A stretch of 64,000 bases of DNA from Eledone cirrhosa. Taxonomy: Eukaryota; Mollusca; Cephalopoda; Octopoda; Eledonidae. The DNA lies in NCBI GenBank assembly GCA_964016885.1, contig OZ024740.1:7832450-7896449 (forward strand), in the 5' to 3' direction. The notes beneath the pieces are model-generated. The model saw nothing but the letters and a program-made list of their open reading frames with translations. It was not told where the DNA came from and searched no databases. This document shows positions 24,010 through 37,063 of the stretch, piece after piece; positions within the stretch are counted from its first letter, which is position 1, and every line of letters starts with the position of its first letter. Made by a program: the position numbers and the translations under genes.

Positions 24010-26353
24010 TATATCAGTTTCTATTGGTATGTCAGTTTCGATTGCTGTGTCAGTTTCGATTGGTATGTCAATTTCAATTGGTATATCAGTTTTGATTAGT
24101 ATGTCAGTTTCTATTGGTATGTCAGTTTCGATTGGTATATCAGTTTCGATTGGTATGTCAGTTTCGATTAGTATATCAGTTTCGATTGGTATGTCAGTTT
24201 CGATTGGTATATCAGTTTCGATTGGTATGTCAGTTTCGATTAGTATATCAGTTTCTATTGGTATATCAGTTTCTATTGGTATGTCAGTTTTGATTGGTAT
24301 ATTAGTTTCGATTAGTATGTCAGTTTCGATTGGTATGTCAGTTTCGATTGGTATATCAGTTTCGATAGGTATATCAGTATCTATTGGTATATCAGTTTCT
24401 ATTGGTATATCAGTTTCTATTGGTATGTCAGTTTTGATTGGTATATCAGTTTCGATTAGTATGTCAGTTTCGATTGGTATGTCAGTTTCGATTGGTATAT
24501 CAGTTTCGATAGGTATATCAGTTTCGATTGGTATATCAGTTTCTGTTGGATTGTCAGTTTCGATTGGTATGTCAGTTTCTATTGGAATGTCAGTTTCGAT
24601 TGGAATGTCAGTTTCGATTGGTATGTCAGTTTCTGTTGGTATATCAGTTTCGATTGATATATCAGTTTCGATTAGTATGTCAGTTTCTAACGGTATGTCA
24701 GTTTCGATTAGTATATCAGTTTCTATTGGTATGTCAGTTTCGATTGGTATATCAGTTTCGATTAGTATATCAGTTTCGATTGTTATATCAGTTACGATTG
24801 GTATGTCAGTTTCTATTGGTATATCAGTTTTGATTGGTATGTCAGTTTCTATTGGTATGTCAGTTTCTATTGGTATGTCAGTTTCTATTGGTATGTCAGT
24901 TTCTGTTTTGATTGGTATCTCAGATTCGATTGGTATGTCAGTTTCGATTGGTATGTCAGTTTCTATTGGTATATCAGTTTCTATTGGTATGACAGTTTCG
25001 ATTGGTGTGTCAGTTTCGATTGGTATGTCAATTTCAATTAGTATATCAGTTTTGATTAGTATGTCAGTTTCTAATGGTATGTCAGTTTCGATTGGTATGT
25101 CAGTTTCGATTGGTATATCAGTTTCGATTGGTATGTCAGTTTCGATTAGTATATCAGTTTCTATTGGTATATCAGTTTCTATTGGTATGTCAGTTTCGAT
25201 TGCTGTGTCAGTTTCGATTGGTATGTCAATTTCAATTGGTATATCAGTTTTGATTAGTATGTCAGTTTCTATTGGTATGTCAGTTTCGATTGGTATATCA
25301 GTTTCGATTGGTATGTCAGTTTCGATTAGTATATCAGTTTCGATTGGTATGTCAGTTTCGATTGGTATATCAGTTTCGATTGGTATGTCAGTTTCGATTA
25401 GTATATCAGTTTCTATTGGTATATCAGTTTCTATTGGTATGTCAGTTTTGATTGGTATATCAGTTTCGATTAGTATGTCAGTTTCGATTGGTATGTCAGT
25501 TTCGATTGGTATATCAGTTTCGATAGGTATATCAGTATCTATTGGTATATCAGTTTCTATTGGTATATCAGTTTCTATTGGTATGTCAGTTTTGATTGGT
25601 ATATCAGTTTCGATTAGTATGTCAGTTTCGATTGGTATGTCAGTTTCGATTGGTATATCAGTTTCGATAGGTATATCAGTTTCGATTGGTATATCAGTTT
25701 CTGTTGGATTGTCAGTTTCGATTGGTATGTCAGTTTCTATTGGAATGTCAGTTTCGATTGGAATGTCAGTTTCGATTGGTATGTCAGTTTCTGTTGGTAT
25801 ATCAGTTTCGATTGATATATCAGTTTCGATTAGTATGTCAGTTTCTAACGGTATGTCAGTTTCGATTAGTATATCAGTTTCTATTGGTATGTCAGTTTCG
25901 ATTGGTATATCAGTTTCGATTAGTATATCAGTTTCGATTGTTATATCAGTTACGATTGGTATGTCAGTTTCTATTGGTATATCAGTTTTGATTGGTATGT
26001 CAGTTTCTATTGGTATGTCAGTTTCTATTGGTATGTCAGTTTCTATTGGTATGTCAGTTTCTGTTTTGATTGGTATCTCAGATTCGATTGGTATGTCAGT
26101 TTCGATTGGTCTGTCAGTTTCTATTGGTATATCAGTTTCTATTGGTATGACAGTTTCGATTGGTGTGTCAGTTTCGATTGGTATGTCAATTTCAATTGGT
26201 ATATCAGTTTTGATTAGTATGTCAGTTTCTAATGGTATGTCAGTTTCGATTGGTATGTCAGTTTCGATTGGTATATCAGTTTCGATTGGTATGTCAGTTT
26301 CGATTAGTATATCAGTTTCTATTGGTATATCAGTTTCTATTGGTATGTCAGTT
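24010..26353 (+). repeat. Tandem duplication, period 1158 bp
   Basis: The 'ctgttggattgtcag' monomer at 24543 recurs at 25701 and the 'attgctgtgtcag' monomer at 24042 recurs at 25200. 1158 is 64 monomers plus 6 bases. The extra six come from one 24-bp monomer ('tctgttttgattggtatctc') per copy. Few differences are visible (attag at 24300 against atcag at 25458). Confidence 0.83.
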
Positions 26354-29300
26354 TTAATTGGTATATCAGTTTCGATTAGTATGTCAGTTTCGATTGGTAT
26401 GTCAGTTTCGATTGGTATATCAGTTTCGATAGGTATATCAGTTTCGATTGGTATATCAGTTTCTATTTGTATATCAGTTTCTATTGGTATATCAGTTTCG
26501 ATAGGTATATCTGTTATGATTGGTATGTCAGTTTCTATTTGTAGATCAGTTACGATTGGTATGTTAGTTACTATTGGTATATCAGTTACGATTAGTATAT
26601 CAGTTTCTATTGGTATGTCAGTTTTGATAGGTATATTAGTCCTCGATTTGTATGTCAGTTTCTATTGGTATGTCAGTTTCGATTGGTATGTCAGTTTCGA
26701 TTAGTATATCAGTTTCTATAAGTATATCAGTTTCAATTGTTATGTCAGTTTCTATTTGTATATCAGTTACAATTGGTATGTTAGTTTCTATTGGTAAGTC
26801 AGCTTCGATTAGTATATCAGTTTCGATTGGTATGTCAGTTTCGATTGGTATATCAGTTTCGATTGGTATGTCAGTTTCTATTGGTATATCAGTTTCTATT
26901 GGTATGTCAGTTTCTATTGGTATGTCAGTTTCTATTGTTATGTCAGTTTCTATTGCTATATCAGTTTCTATAAGTTTATCAGTTTCAATTGTTATGTCAG
27001 TTTCTATTGGTATGTCAGTTTCGATTGGTATATCAGTTTCTATTGGTATGTCAGTTTTGATTGTTATATCACTTCGGATTAGTATTTCAGTTTCGATTGG
27101 TATGTCAGTTTCGATTGGTATATCAGTTTCGATAGGTATATCAGTTTCGATAGGTATATCAGTTTCTGTTGGATTGTCAGTTTCGATTGGTATGTCAGTT
27201 TCTATTGGAATGTCAGTTTCGATTGGAATGTCAGTTTCGATTGGTATGTCAGTTTCTGTTGGTATGTCAGTTTCGATTAGTATATCAGTTTCTTTTGGTA
27301 TGTCAGTTTCGATTGGTATGTCAGTTTCGATTGATATATCAGTTTCGATTAGTATGTCAGTTTCTAACGGTATGTCAGTTTCGATTAGTATATCAGTTTC
27401 TATTGGTATGTCAGTTTCGATTGGTATGTCAGTTTCGATTGGTATATCAGTTTCGATTAGTATATCAGTTTCGATTGTTATATCAGTTTTGATTGGTATG
27501 TCAGTTTCTATTGGTATATCAGTTTTGATTGGTATATCAGTTTCTATTGGTATGTCAGTTTCTATTGGTATGTCAGTTTCTATTGGTATGTCAGTTTCTA
27601 TTGGTATGTTAGTTTCTGTTTTGATTGGTATATCAGTTTCTATTGGTATGTCAGTTTCTATTGGTATATCAGTTTCTATTGGTATGTCAGTTTCGATTGG
27701 TATGTCAGTTTCTATTGGTATGTCAATTTCGATTGGTATATCAGCTTCGATTAGTATGTCAGTTTCTATTGGTATATCAGTTTCTATTGGTATATCTGTT
27801 TCGATTGGTATGTCAGTTTCTATTGGTAGATTCAGTTACGATTGGCATGTTAGTTACTATTGGTATATCAGTTTTGATTAGTATATCAGTTTCTACTGGT
27901 ATGTAAGTTTCGATAGGTATGTTAGTCCTCGATTGGTATGTCAGTTTCGATTGTTATGTCAGTGTCGATTGGTATATCAGTTTCGATTGGTATGTCAGTT
28001 TGGATTGGTATGTCAGTTTCGATTGGTATGTCAGTTTCGATTGGTATATCAGTTTCCATTGGTATATCAGTTTCAATTAGTATGTCAGTTTCGATTGGTT
28101 TTCAGTTTCGATTAGTATATCAGTTTTTATTGGTATGTCAGTTTCGATTGGTATGTCAGATTCTATTGGTATATCAGTTTCGATTGGTATTTCAGTTTCG
28201 AATGGTATATCAGTTTCTATTGCTATATCAGTTTCTATTGGTATGTCAGTTTGGATTGGTATATCAGTTTCGATTAGTATGTCAGTTTCGATTGGTATGT
28301 CAGTTTCGATTGGTATATCAGTTTCGATTGATATATAAGTTTCGATTGGTATGTCAGTTTCGATTGGTATGACAGTTTCTATTGGTATATCAGTTTCTAT
28401 TGGTATGACAGTTCCGATTGGTGTGTCAGTTTCGATTGGTATGTCAATTTCAATTGGTATATCAGTTTTGATTAGTATGTCAGTTTCTAATGGTATGTCA
28501 GTTTCGATTAGTATATCAGTTTCTATTGGTATGTCAGTTTCGATTGGTATGTCAGTTTCGATTGGTATATCAGTTTCGATTAGTATATCAGTTTCGATTG
28601 TTATATCAGTTTCGATTGGTATGTCAGTTTCTATTGGTATATCAGTTTCTATTGGTATGTCAGTTTCGATTGCTGTGTCAACTTCGATTGGTATGTCAAT
28701 TTCAATTGGTATATCAGTTTTGATTAGTATGTCAGTTTCTATTGGTATGTCAGTTTCGATTGGTATATCAGTTTCGATTGGTATGTCAGTTTCGATTAGT
28801 ATATCAGTTTCGATTGGTATGTCAGTTTCGATTGGTATATCAGTTTCGATTGGTATGTCAGTTTCGATTAGTATATCAGTTTCTATTGGTATATCAGTTT
28901 CTATTGGTATGTCAGTTTTGATTGGTATATCAGTTTCGATTAGTATGTCAGTTTCGATTGGTATGTCAGTTTCGATTGGTATATCAGTTTCGATAGGTAT
29001 ATCAGTATCTATTGGTATATCAGTTTCTATTGGTATATCAGTTTCTATTGGTATGTCAGTTTTGATTGGTATATCAGTTTCGATTAGTATGTCAGTTTTG
29101 ATTGGTATGTCAGTTTCGATTGGTATATCAGTTTCGATAGGTATATCAGTTTCGATTGGTATATCAGTTTCTGTTGGATTGTCAGTTTCGATTGGTATGT
29201 CAGTTTCTATTGGAATGTCAGTTTCGATTGGAATGTCAGTTTCGATTGGTATGTCAGTTTCTGTTGGTATATCAGTTTCGATTGATATATCAGTTTCGAT

Positions 29301-31844
29301 TAGTATGTCAGTTTCTAACGGTATGTCAGTTTCGATTAGTATATCAGTTTCTATTGGTATGTCAGTTTCGATTGGTATGTCAGTTTCGATTGGTATATCA
29401 GTTTCGATTAGTATATCAGTTTCGATTGTTATATCAGTTACGATTGGTATGTCAGTTTCTATTGGTATATCAGTTTTGATTGGTATGTCAGTTTCTATTG
29501 GTATGTCAGTTTCTATTGGTATGTCAGTTTCTATTGGTATGTCAGTTTCTGTTTTGATTGGTATCTCAGATTCGATTGGTATGTCAGTTTCGATTGGTAT
29601 GTCAGTTTCTATTGGTATATCAGTTTCTATTGGTATGACAGTTTCGATTGGTGTGTCAGTTTCGATTGGTATGTCAATTTCAATTGGTATATCAGTTTTG
29701 ATTAGTATGTCAGTTTCTAATGGTATGTCAGTTTCGATTAGTATATCAGTTTCTATTGGTATATCAGTTTCGATTGGTATGTCAGTTTCGATTAGTATAT
29801 CAGTTTCTATTGGTATATCAGTTTCTATTGGTATGTCAGTTTTAATTGGTATATCAGTTTCGATTAGTATGTCAGTTTCGATTGGTATGTCAGTTTCGAT
29901 TGGTATATCAGTTTCGATAGGTATATCAGTTTCGATTTGTATATCAGTTTCTATTTGTATATCAGTTTCTATTGGTATATCAGTTTCGATAGGTATATCT
30001 GTTATGATTGGTATGTCAGTTTCTATTTGTAGATCAGTTACGATTGGTATGTTAGTTACTATTGGTATATCAGTTACGATTAGTATATCAGTTTCTATTG
30101 GTATGTCAGTTTTGATAGGTATATTAGTCCTCGATTTGTATGTCAGTTTCTATTGGTATGTCAGTTTCGATTGGTATGTCAGTTTCGATTAGTATATCAG
30201 TTTCTATAAGTATATCAGTTTCAATTGTTATGTCAGTTTCTATTTGTATATCAGTTACAATTGGTATGTTAGTTTCTATTGGTAAGTCAGCTTCGATTAG
30301 TATATCAGTTTCGATTGGTATGTCAGTTTCGATTGGTATATCAGTTTCGATTGGTATGTCAGTTTCTATTGGTATATCAGTTTCTATTGGTATGTCAGTT
30401 TCTATTGGTATGTCAGTTTCTATTGTTATGTCAGTTTCTATTGCTATATCAGTTTCTATAAGTTTATCAGTTTCAATTGTTATGTCAGTTTCTATTGGTA
30501 TGTCAGTTTCGATTGGTATATCAGTTTCTATTGGTATGTCAGTTTTGATTGTTATATCACTTCGGATTAGTATTTCAGTTTCGATTGGTATGTCAGTTTC
30601 GATTGGTATATCAGTTTCGATAGGTGTATCAGTTTCGATAGGTATATCAGTTTCTGTTGGATTGTCAGTTTCGATTGGTATGTCAGTTTCTATTGGAATG
30701 TCAGTTTCGATTGGTATGTCAGTTTCTGTTGGTATGTCAGTTTCGATTAGTATATCAGTTTCTATTGGTATGTCAGTTTCGATTGGTATGTCAGTTTCGA
30801 TTGATATATCAGTTTCGATTAGTATGTCAGTTTCTAACGGTATGTCAGTTTCGATTAGTATATCAGTTTCTATTGGTATGTCAGTTTCGATTGGTATGTC
30901 AGTTTCGATTGGTATATCAGTTTCGATTAGTATATCAGTTTCGATTGTTATATCAGTTTTGATTGGTATGTCAGTTTCTATTGGTATATCAGTTTTGATT
31001 GGTATATCAGTTTCTATTGGTATGTCAGTTTCTATTGGTATGTCAGTTTCTATTGGTATGTCAGTTTCTATTGGTATGTTAGTTTCTGTTTTGATTGGTA
31101 TATCAGTTTCTATTGGTATGTCAGTTTCTATTGGTATATCAGTTTCTATTGGTATGTCAGTTTCGATTGGTATGTCAGTTTCTATTGGTATGTCAATTTC
31201 GATTGGTATATCAGCTTCGATTAGTATGTCAGTTTCTATTGGTATATCAGTTTCTATTGGTATATCTGTTTCGATTGGTATGTCAGTTTCTATTGGTAGA
31301 TTCAGTTACGATTGGCATGTTAGTTACTATTGGTATATCAGTTTTGATTAGTATATCAGTTTCTACTGGTATGTAAGTTTCGATAGGTATGTTAGTCCTC
31401 GATTGGTATGTCAGTTTCGATTGTTATGTCAGTGTCGATTGGTATATCAGTTTCGATTGGTATGTCAGTTTGGATTGGTATGTCAGTTTCGATTGGTATG
31501 TCAGTTTCGATTGGTATATCAGTTTCCATTGGTATATCAGTTTCAATTAGTATGTCAGTTTCGATTGGTTTTCAGTTTCGATTAGTATATCAGTTTTTAT
31601 TGGTATGTCAGTTTCGATTGGTATGTCAGATTCTATTGGTATATCAGTTTCGATTGGTATTTCAGTTTCGATTGGTATATCAGTTTCTATTGCTATATCA
31701 GTTTCTATTGGTATGTCAGTTTGGATTGGTATATCAGTTTCGATTAGTATGTCAGTTTCGATTGGTATGTCAGTTTCGATTGGTATATCAGTTTCGATTG
31801 ATATATAAGTTTCGATTGGTATGTCAGTTTCGATTGGTATGACA

Positions 31845-33945
31845 GTTTCTATTGGTATATCAGTTTCTATTGGTATGACAGTTCCGATTGGTGTGTCAGT
31901 TTCGATTGGTATGTCAATTTCAATTGGTATATCAGTTTTGATTAGTATGTCAGTTTCTAATGGTATGTCAGTTTCGATTAGTATATCAGTTTCTATTGGT
32001 ATGTCAGTTTCGATTGGTATGTCAGTTTCGATTGGTATATCAGTTTCGATTAGTATATCAGTTTCGATTGTTATATCAGTTTCGATTGGTATGTCAGTTT
32101 CTATTGGTATATCAGTTTCTATTGGTATGTCAGTTTCGATTGCTGTGTCAACTTCGATTGGTATGTCAATTTCAATTGGTATATCAGTTTTGATTAGTAT
32201 GTCAGTTTCTATTGGTATGTCAGTTTCGATTGGTATATCAGTTTCGATTGGTATGTCAGTTTCGATTAGTATATCAGTTTCGATTGGTATGTCAGTTTCG
32301 ATTGGTATATCAGTTTCGATTGGTATGTCAGTTTCGATTAGTATATCAGTTTCTATTGGTATATCAGTTTCTATTGGTATGTCAGTTTTGATTGGTATAT
32401 CAGTTTCGATTAGTATGTCAGTTTCGATTGGTATGTCAGTTTCGATTGGTATATCAGTTTCGATAGGTATATCAGTATCTATTGGTATATCAGTTTCTAT
32501 TGGTATATCAGTTTCTATTGGTATGTCAGTTTTGATTGGTATATCAGTTTCGATTAGTATGTCAGTTTCGATTGGTATGTCAGTTTCGATTGGTATATCA
32601 GTTTCGATAGGTATATCAGTTTCGATTGGTATATCAGTTTCTGTTGGATTGTCAGTTTCGATTGGTATGTCAGTTTCTATTGGAATGTCAGTTTCGATTG
32701 GATTGTCAGTTTCGATTGGTATGTCAGTTTCTGTTGGTATATCAGTTTCGATTGATATATCAGTTTCGATTAGTATGTCAGTTTCTAACGGTATGTCAGT
32801 TTCGATTAGTATATCAGTTTCTATTGGTATGTCAGTTTCGATTGGTATGTCAGTTTCGATTGGTATATCAGTTTCGATTAGTATATCAGTTTCGATTGTT
32901 ATATCAGTTACGATTGGTATGTCAGTTTCTATTGGTATATCAGTTTTGATTGGTATGTCAGTTTCTATTGGTATGTCAGTTTCTATTGGTATGTCAGTTT
33001 CTATTGGTATGTCAGTTTCTGTTTTGATTGGTATCTCAGATTCGATTGGTATGTCAGTTTCGATTGGTATGTCAGTTTCTATTGGTATATCAGTTTCTAT
33101 TGGTATGACAGTTTCGATTGGTGTGTCAGTTTCGATTGGTATGTCAATTTCAATTGGTATATCAGTTTTGATTAGTATGTCAGTTTCTAATGGTATGTCA
33201 GTTTCGATTAGTATATCAGTTTCTATTGGTATGTCAGTTTCGATTGGTATGTCAGTTTCGATTGGTATATCAGTTTCGATTAGTATATCAGTTTCGATTG
33301 TTATATCAGTTTCGATTGGTATGTCAGTTTCTATTGGTATATCAGTTTCTATTGGTATGTCAGTTTCGATTGCTGTGTCAGTTTCGATTGGTATGTCAAT
33401 TTCAATTGGTATATCAGTTTTGATTAGTATGTCAGTTTCTATTGGTATGTCAGTTTCGATTGGTATATCAGTTTCGATTGGTATGTCAGTTTCGATTAGT
33501 ATATCAGTTTCGATTGGTATGTCAGTTTCGATTGGTATATCAGTTTCGATTGGTATGTCAGTTTCGATTAGTATATCAGTTTCTATTGGTATATCAGTTT
33601 CTATTGGTATGTCAGTTTTGATTGGTATATCAGTTTCGATTAGTATGTCAGTTTCGATTGGTATGTCAGTTTCGATTGGTATATCAGTTTCGATAGGTAT
33701 ATCAGTTTCGATTGGTATATCAGTTTCTATTGGTATATCAGTTTCTATTGGTATGTCAGTTTTGATTGGTATATCAGTTTCGATTAGTATGTCAGTTTCG
33801 ATTGGTATGTCAGTTTCGATTGGTATATCAGTTTCGATAGGTATATCAGTTTCGATTGGTATATCAGTTTCTGTTGGATTGTCTGTTTCGATTGGTATGT
33901 CAGTTTCTATTGGAATGTCAGTTTCGATTGGAATGTCAGTTTCGA
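31845..33945 (+). repeat. Tandem duplication, period 1230 bp
   Basis: Monomers around 31960-32715 recur 1230 bp later with small changes (cagttccgatt at 31880 against cagtttcgatt at 33110; gtgtcaactt at 32146 against gtgtcagttt at 33376). The second copy is shortened at its right end. Confidence 0.75.
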
Positions 33946-35100
33946 TTGGTATATCAGTTTCGATTAGTATATCAGTTTCGATTGTTATATCAGTTACGAT
34001 TGGTATGTCAGTTTCTATTGGTATATCAGTTTTGATTGGTATGTCAGTTTCTATTGGTATGTCAGTTTCTATTGGTATGTCAGTTTCTATTGGTATGTCA
34101 GTTTCTGTTTTGATTGGTATATCAGTTTCGATTGGTATGTCAGTTTCTATTGGTATATCAGTTTCTATTGGTATGTCAGTTTCGATTGGTATGTCAGTTT
34201 CGATTGGTATGTCAATTTCGATTGGTATATCAGTTTCGATTAGTATGTCAGTTTCTATTGGTATGTCAGTTTCTATTGGTATATCTGTTTCGATTGGTAT
34301 GTCAGTTTCCATTGGTAGATCAGTTACGATTGGCATGTTAGTTACTATTGGTATATCAGTTTTGATTAGTATATCAGTTTCTACTGGTATGTAAGTTTCG
34401 ATAGGTATGTTAGTCCTCGATTGGTATGTCAGTTTCGATTGTTATGTCAGTGTCGATTGGTATATCAGTTTCGATTGGTATGTCCGTTTGGATTGGTATG
34501 TCAGTTTCGATTGGTATGTCAGTTTTGATTGGTATATCAGTTTCCATTGGTATATCAGTTTCAATTAGTATGTCAGTTTCGATTGGTATATCAGTTTCGA
34601 TTAGTATATAAGTTACTATTGGTATGTCAGTTTCGATTGGTATGTCAGATTCTATTGGTATATCAGTTTCGATTTGTATTTCAGTTTCGATTGGTATATC
34701 AGTTTCTATTGCTATATCACTTTCTATTGGTATATCAGTTTTCGATTAGTATGTCAGTTTCGATTGGTATGTCAGTTTCGATTGGTATATCAGTTTTGAT
34801 AGGTATATCAGTTTCGATTGGTATGTCAGTTTTGATTGGTATAACAGTTTCTATTGCTATATCAGTTTCTGTTGGATTGTCATTTTCGATTGCTATGTCA
34901 GTTTCGATTGGTATGTCAGTTTCTATTGGTATATCAGTTTCGATTGATATATCAGTTTCGATTGGTATGTCAGTTTCGATTGGTATGTCAGTTTCTATTG
35001 GTATATCAGTTTCTATTGGTATGTCAGTTTCGATTGGTGTGTCAGTTTCGATTGGTATGTCAATTTCAATTGGTATATCAGTTTTGATTAGTATGTCAGT
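32160..35100 (+). repeat. 2.9-kb block repeated at 43376-46316 (offset 11216)
   Basis: Monomer order here matches 43376-46316 nearly base for base: 33190 with 44406, 34410 with 45626, 34529 with 45745, and the slipped 'tcagttttcgattag' at 34737 with 45953. The 8.3 kb between the copies includes LINE copy C. The 45626 copy has marker 'gtaagtcctcg' instead of 'gttagtcctcg'. Confidence 0.8.
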
Positions 35101-37063
35101 TTCTAATGGTATGTCAGTTTCGATTAGTATATCAGTTTCTATTGGTATGTCAGTTTTGATAGGTATGTTATTCCTCGATTTGTATGTCTGTTTCTATTGG
35201 TATGTCAGTTTCGATTGGTATGTCAGTTTCTATTGGTATATCAGTTTCGAATGGTATGTCTGTTTCGATTAGTATATCAGTTTCTATAAGTATATCAGTT
35301 TCAATTGTTATGTCAGTTTCTATTGGTATATCAGTTTCTATTGGTATGTCAGTTTCAATTGGTATGTCAGTTTCGATTGGTATGTCAATTTCGATTGGTA
35401 TATCAGTTTCGATTAGTATGTCAGTTTCTATTGGTATATCAGTTTCTATTGGTATATCTGTTTCGATTGGTAGGTCAGTTTCTATTGGTAGATCAGTTAC
35501 GATTGGCATGTTATATACTATTGGTATATCAGTTTTGATTAGTATATCAGTTTCTATTGGTATGTAAGTTTCGATAGGTATGTTAGTCCTCGATTGGTAT
35601 GTCAGTTTCGATTGTTATGTCAGTGTCGATTGGTATATCAGTTTCGATTGGTATGTCAGTTTGGATTGGTATGTCAGTTTGGATTGGTATGTCAGTTTCG
35701 ATTGGTATATCAGTTTCCATTGGTATATCAGTTTCAATTAGTATGTCAGTTTCGATTGGTATGTCAGTTTCGATTAGTATATCAGTTTTTATTGGTATGT
35801 CAGTTTCGATTGGTATGTCAGATTCTATTGGTATATCAGTTTCGATTGGTATATCAGTTTTGATTGGTATATCAGTTTCTATTGCTATATCAGTTTCTAT
35901 TGGTATGTCAGTTTGGATTGGTATATCAGTTTCGATTAGTATGTCAGTTTCGATTGGTATGTCTGTTTCGATTGGTATATCAGTTTTGATAGGTATATCA
36001 GTTTCGATTGGTATGTCAGTTTTGATTGGTATAACAGTTTCTAATGCTATATCAGTTTCTGTTGGATTGTCAGTTTCGATTGGTATGTCAGCTTCGATTG
36101 GTATGTCAGTTTCTATTGGTATATCAGTTTCGATTGATATATCAGTTTCGATTAGTATGTCAGTTTCTAATGGTATGTCAGTTTCGATTAGTATATCAGT
36201 TTCTATTTGTATGTCAGTTTCGATTGGTATGTCAGTTTCGATTGGTATATCAGTTTCGATTAGTATATCAGTTTCGATTGTTATATCAGTTTCGATTGGT
36301 ATGTCAGTTTCTATTGGTATATCAGTTGCTATTGGTATGTCAGTTTCGATTGGTGTGTCAGTTTCGATTGGTATGTCAATTTCAATTGGTATATCAGTTT
36401 TGATTAGTATGTCAGTTTCTATTGGTATGTCAGTTTCGATTGGTATATCAGTTTCGATTGGTATGTCAGTTTCGATTAGTATATCAGCTTCGATTGGTAT
36501 GTCAGTTTCGATTGGTATATCAGTTTCGATTGGTATGTCAGTTTCGATTAGTATATCAGTTTCTATTGGTATATCAGTTTCTATTGGTATGTCAGTTTTG
36601 ATTGGTATATCAGTTTCGATTAGTATGTCAGTTTCGATTGGTATGTCAGTTTCGATTGGTATACCAGTTTCGATAGGTATATCAGTTTCGATTGGTATAT
36701 CAGTTTCTATTGGTATGTCAGTTTCGATTGGTGTGTCAGTTTCAATTGGTATATCAGTTTTGATTAGTATGTCAGTTTCTAATGGTATGTCAGTTTCGAT
36801 TAGTATATCAGTTTCTATTGGTATGTCAGTTTTGATAGGTATGTTATTCCTCGATTTGTATGTCAGTTTCTATTGGTATGTCAGTTTCTATTGGTATATC
36901 AGTTTCGAATGGTATGTCTGTTTCGATTAGTATATCAGTTTCTATAAGTATATCAGTTTCAATTGTTATGTCAGTTTCTATTTGTATATCAGTTTCTATT
37001 GGTATGTCAGTTTCTATTTGTATATCAGTTACAATTGGTATGTTAGTTTCTATTGGTATGTCA

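Larger units (their letters stand above)
22007..35167 (+). repeat. Higher-order units delimited by the ttagtcctcgatttg marker
   Basis: Three large units begin at markers 22007, 26636 and 30124 (4629, 3488 and about 5044 bp). They share long collinear stretches. Offsets are about 4628 between units 1 and 2, and 3488 falling to 3470 between units 2 and 3, the drop being one lost 18-bp monomer near 30690. Length differences come from internal duplications (1158 bp in unit 1, 1230 bp in unit 3). The pattern suggests unequal exchange between homologous units. Confidence 0.75.
13693..37063 (+). repeat. 18-bp minisatellite array, segment 4 (23 kb)
   Basis: The longest uninterrupted array. It is more homogeneous than segment 1 and built from nested duplications listed separately. 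Frequent variants are 'tcagttttgattgg' and 'tcagtttcaattgg', the two products expected from deamination of the single CpG of the monomer. There are also a 24-bp monomer 'gtcagtttctgttttgattg' and phase-shifting monomers such as 'ggtttTcag' (28098, 31568) and 'agattcagttacg' (20635, 23200, 27830, 31298). No gene is seen. The marker 'ttagtcctcgatt' recurs every 0.7-5 kb. Confidence 0.95.

Noticed and set aside
13693..37063. CRISPR-like array
   Set aside because: The 18-bp units are contiguous with no unique spacers, and the window is eukaryotic.
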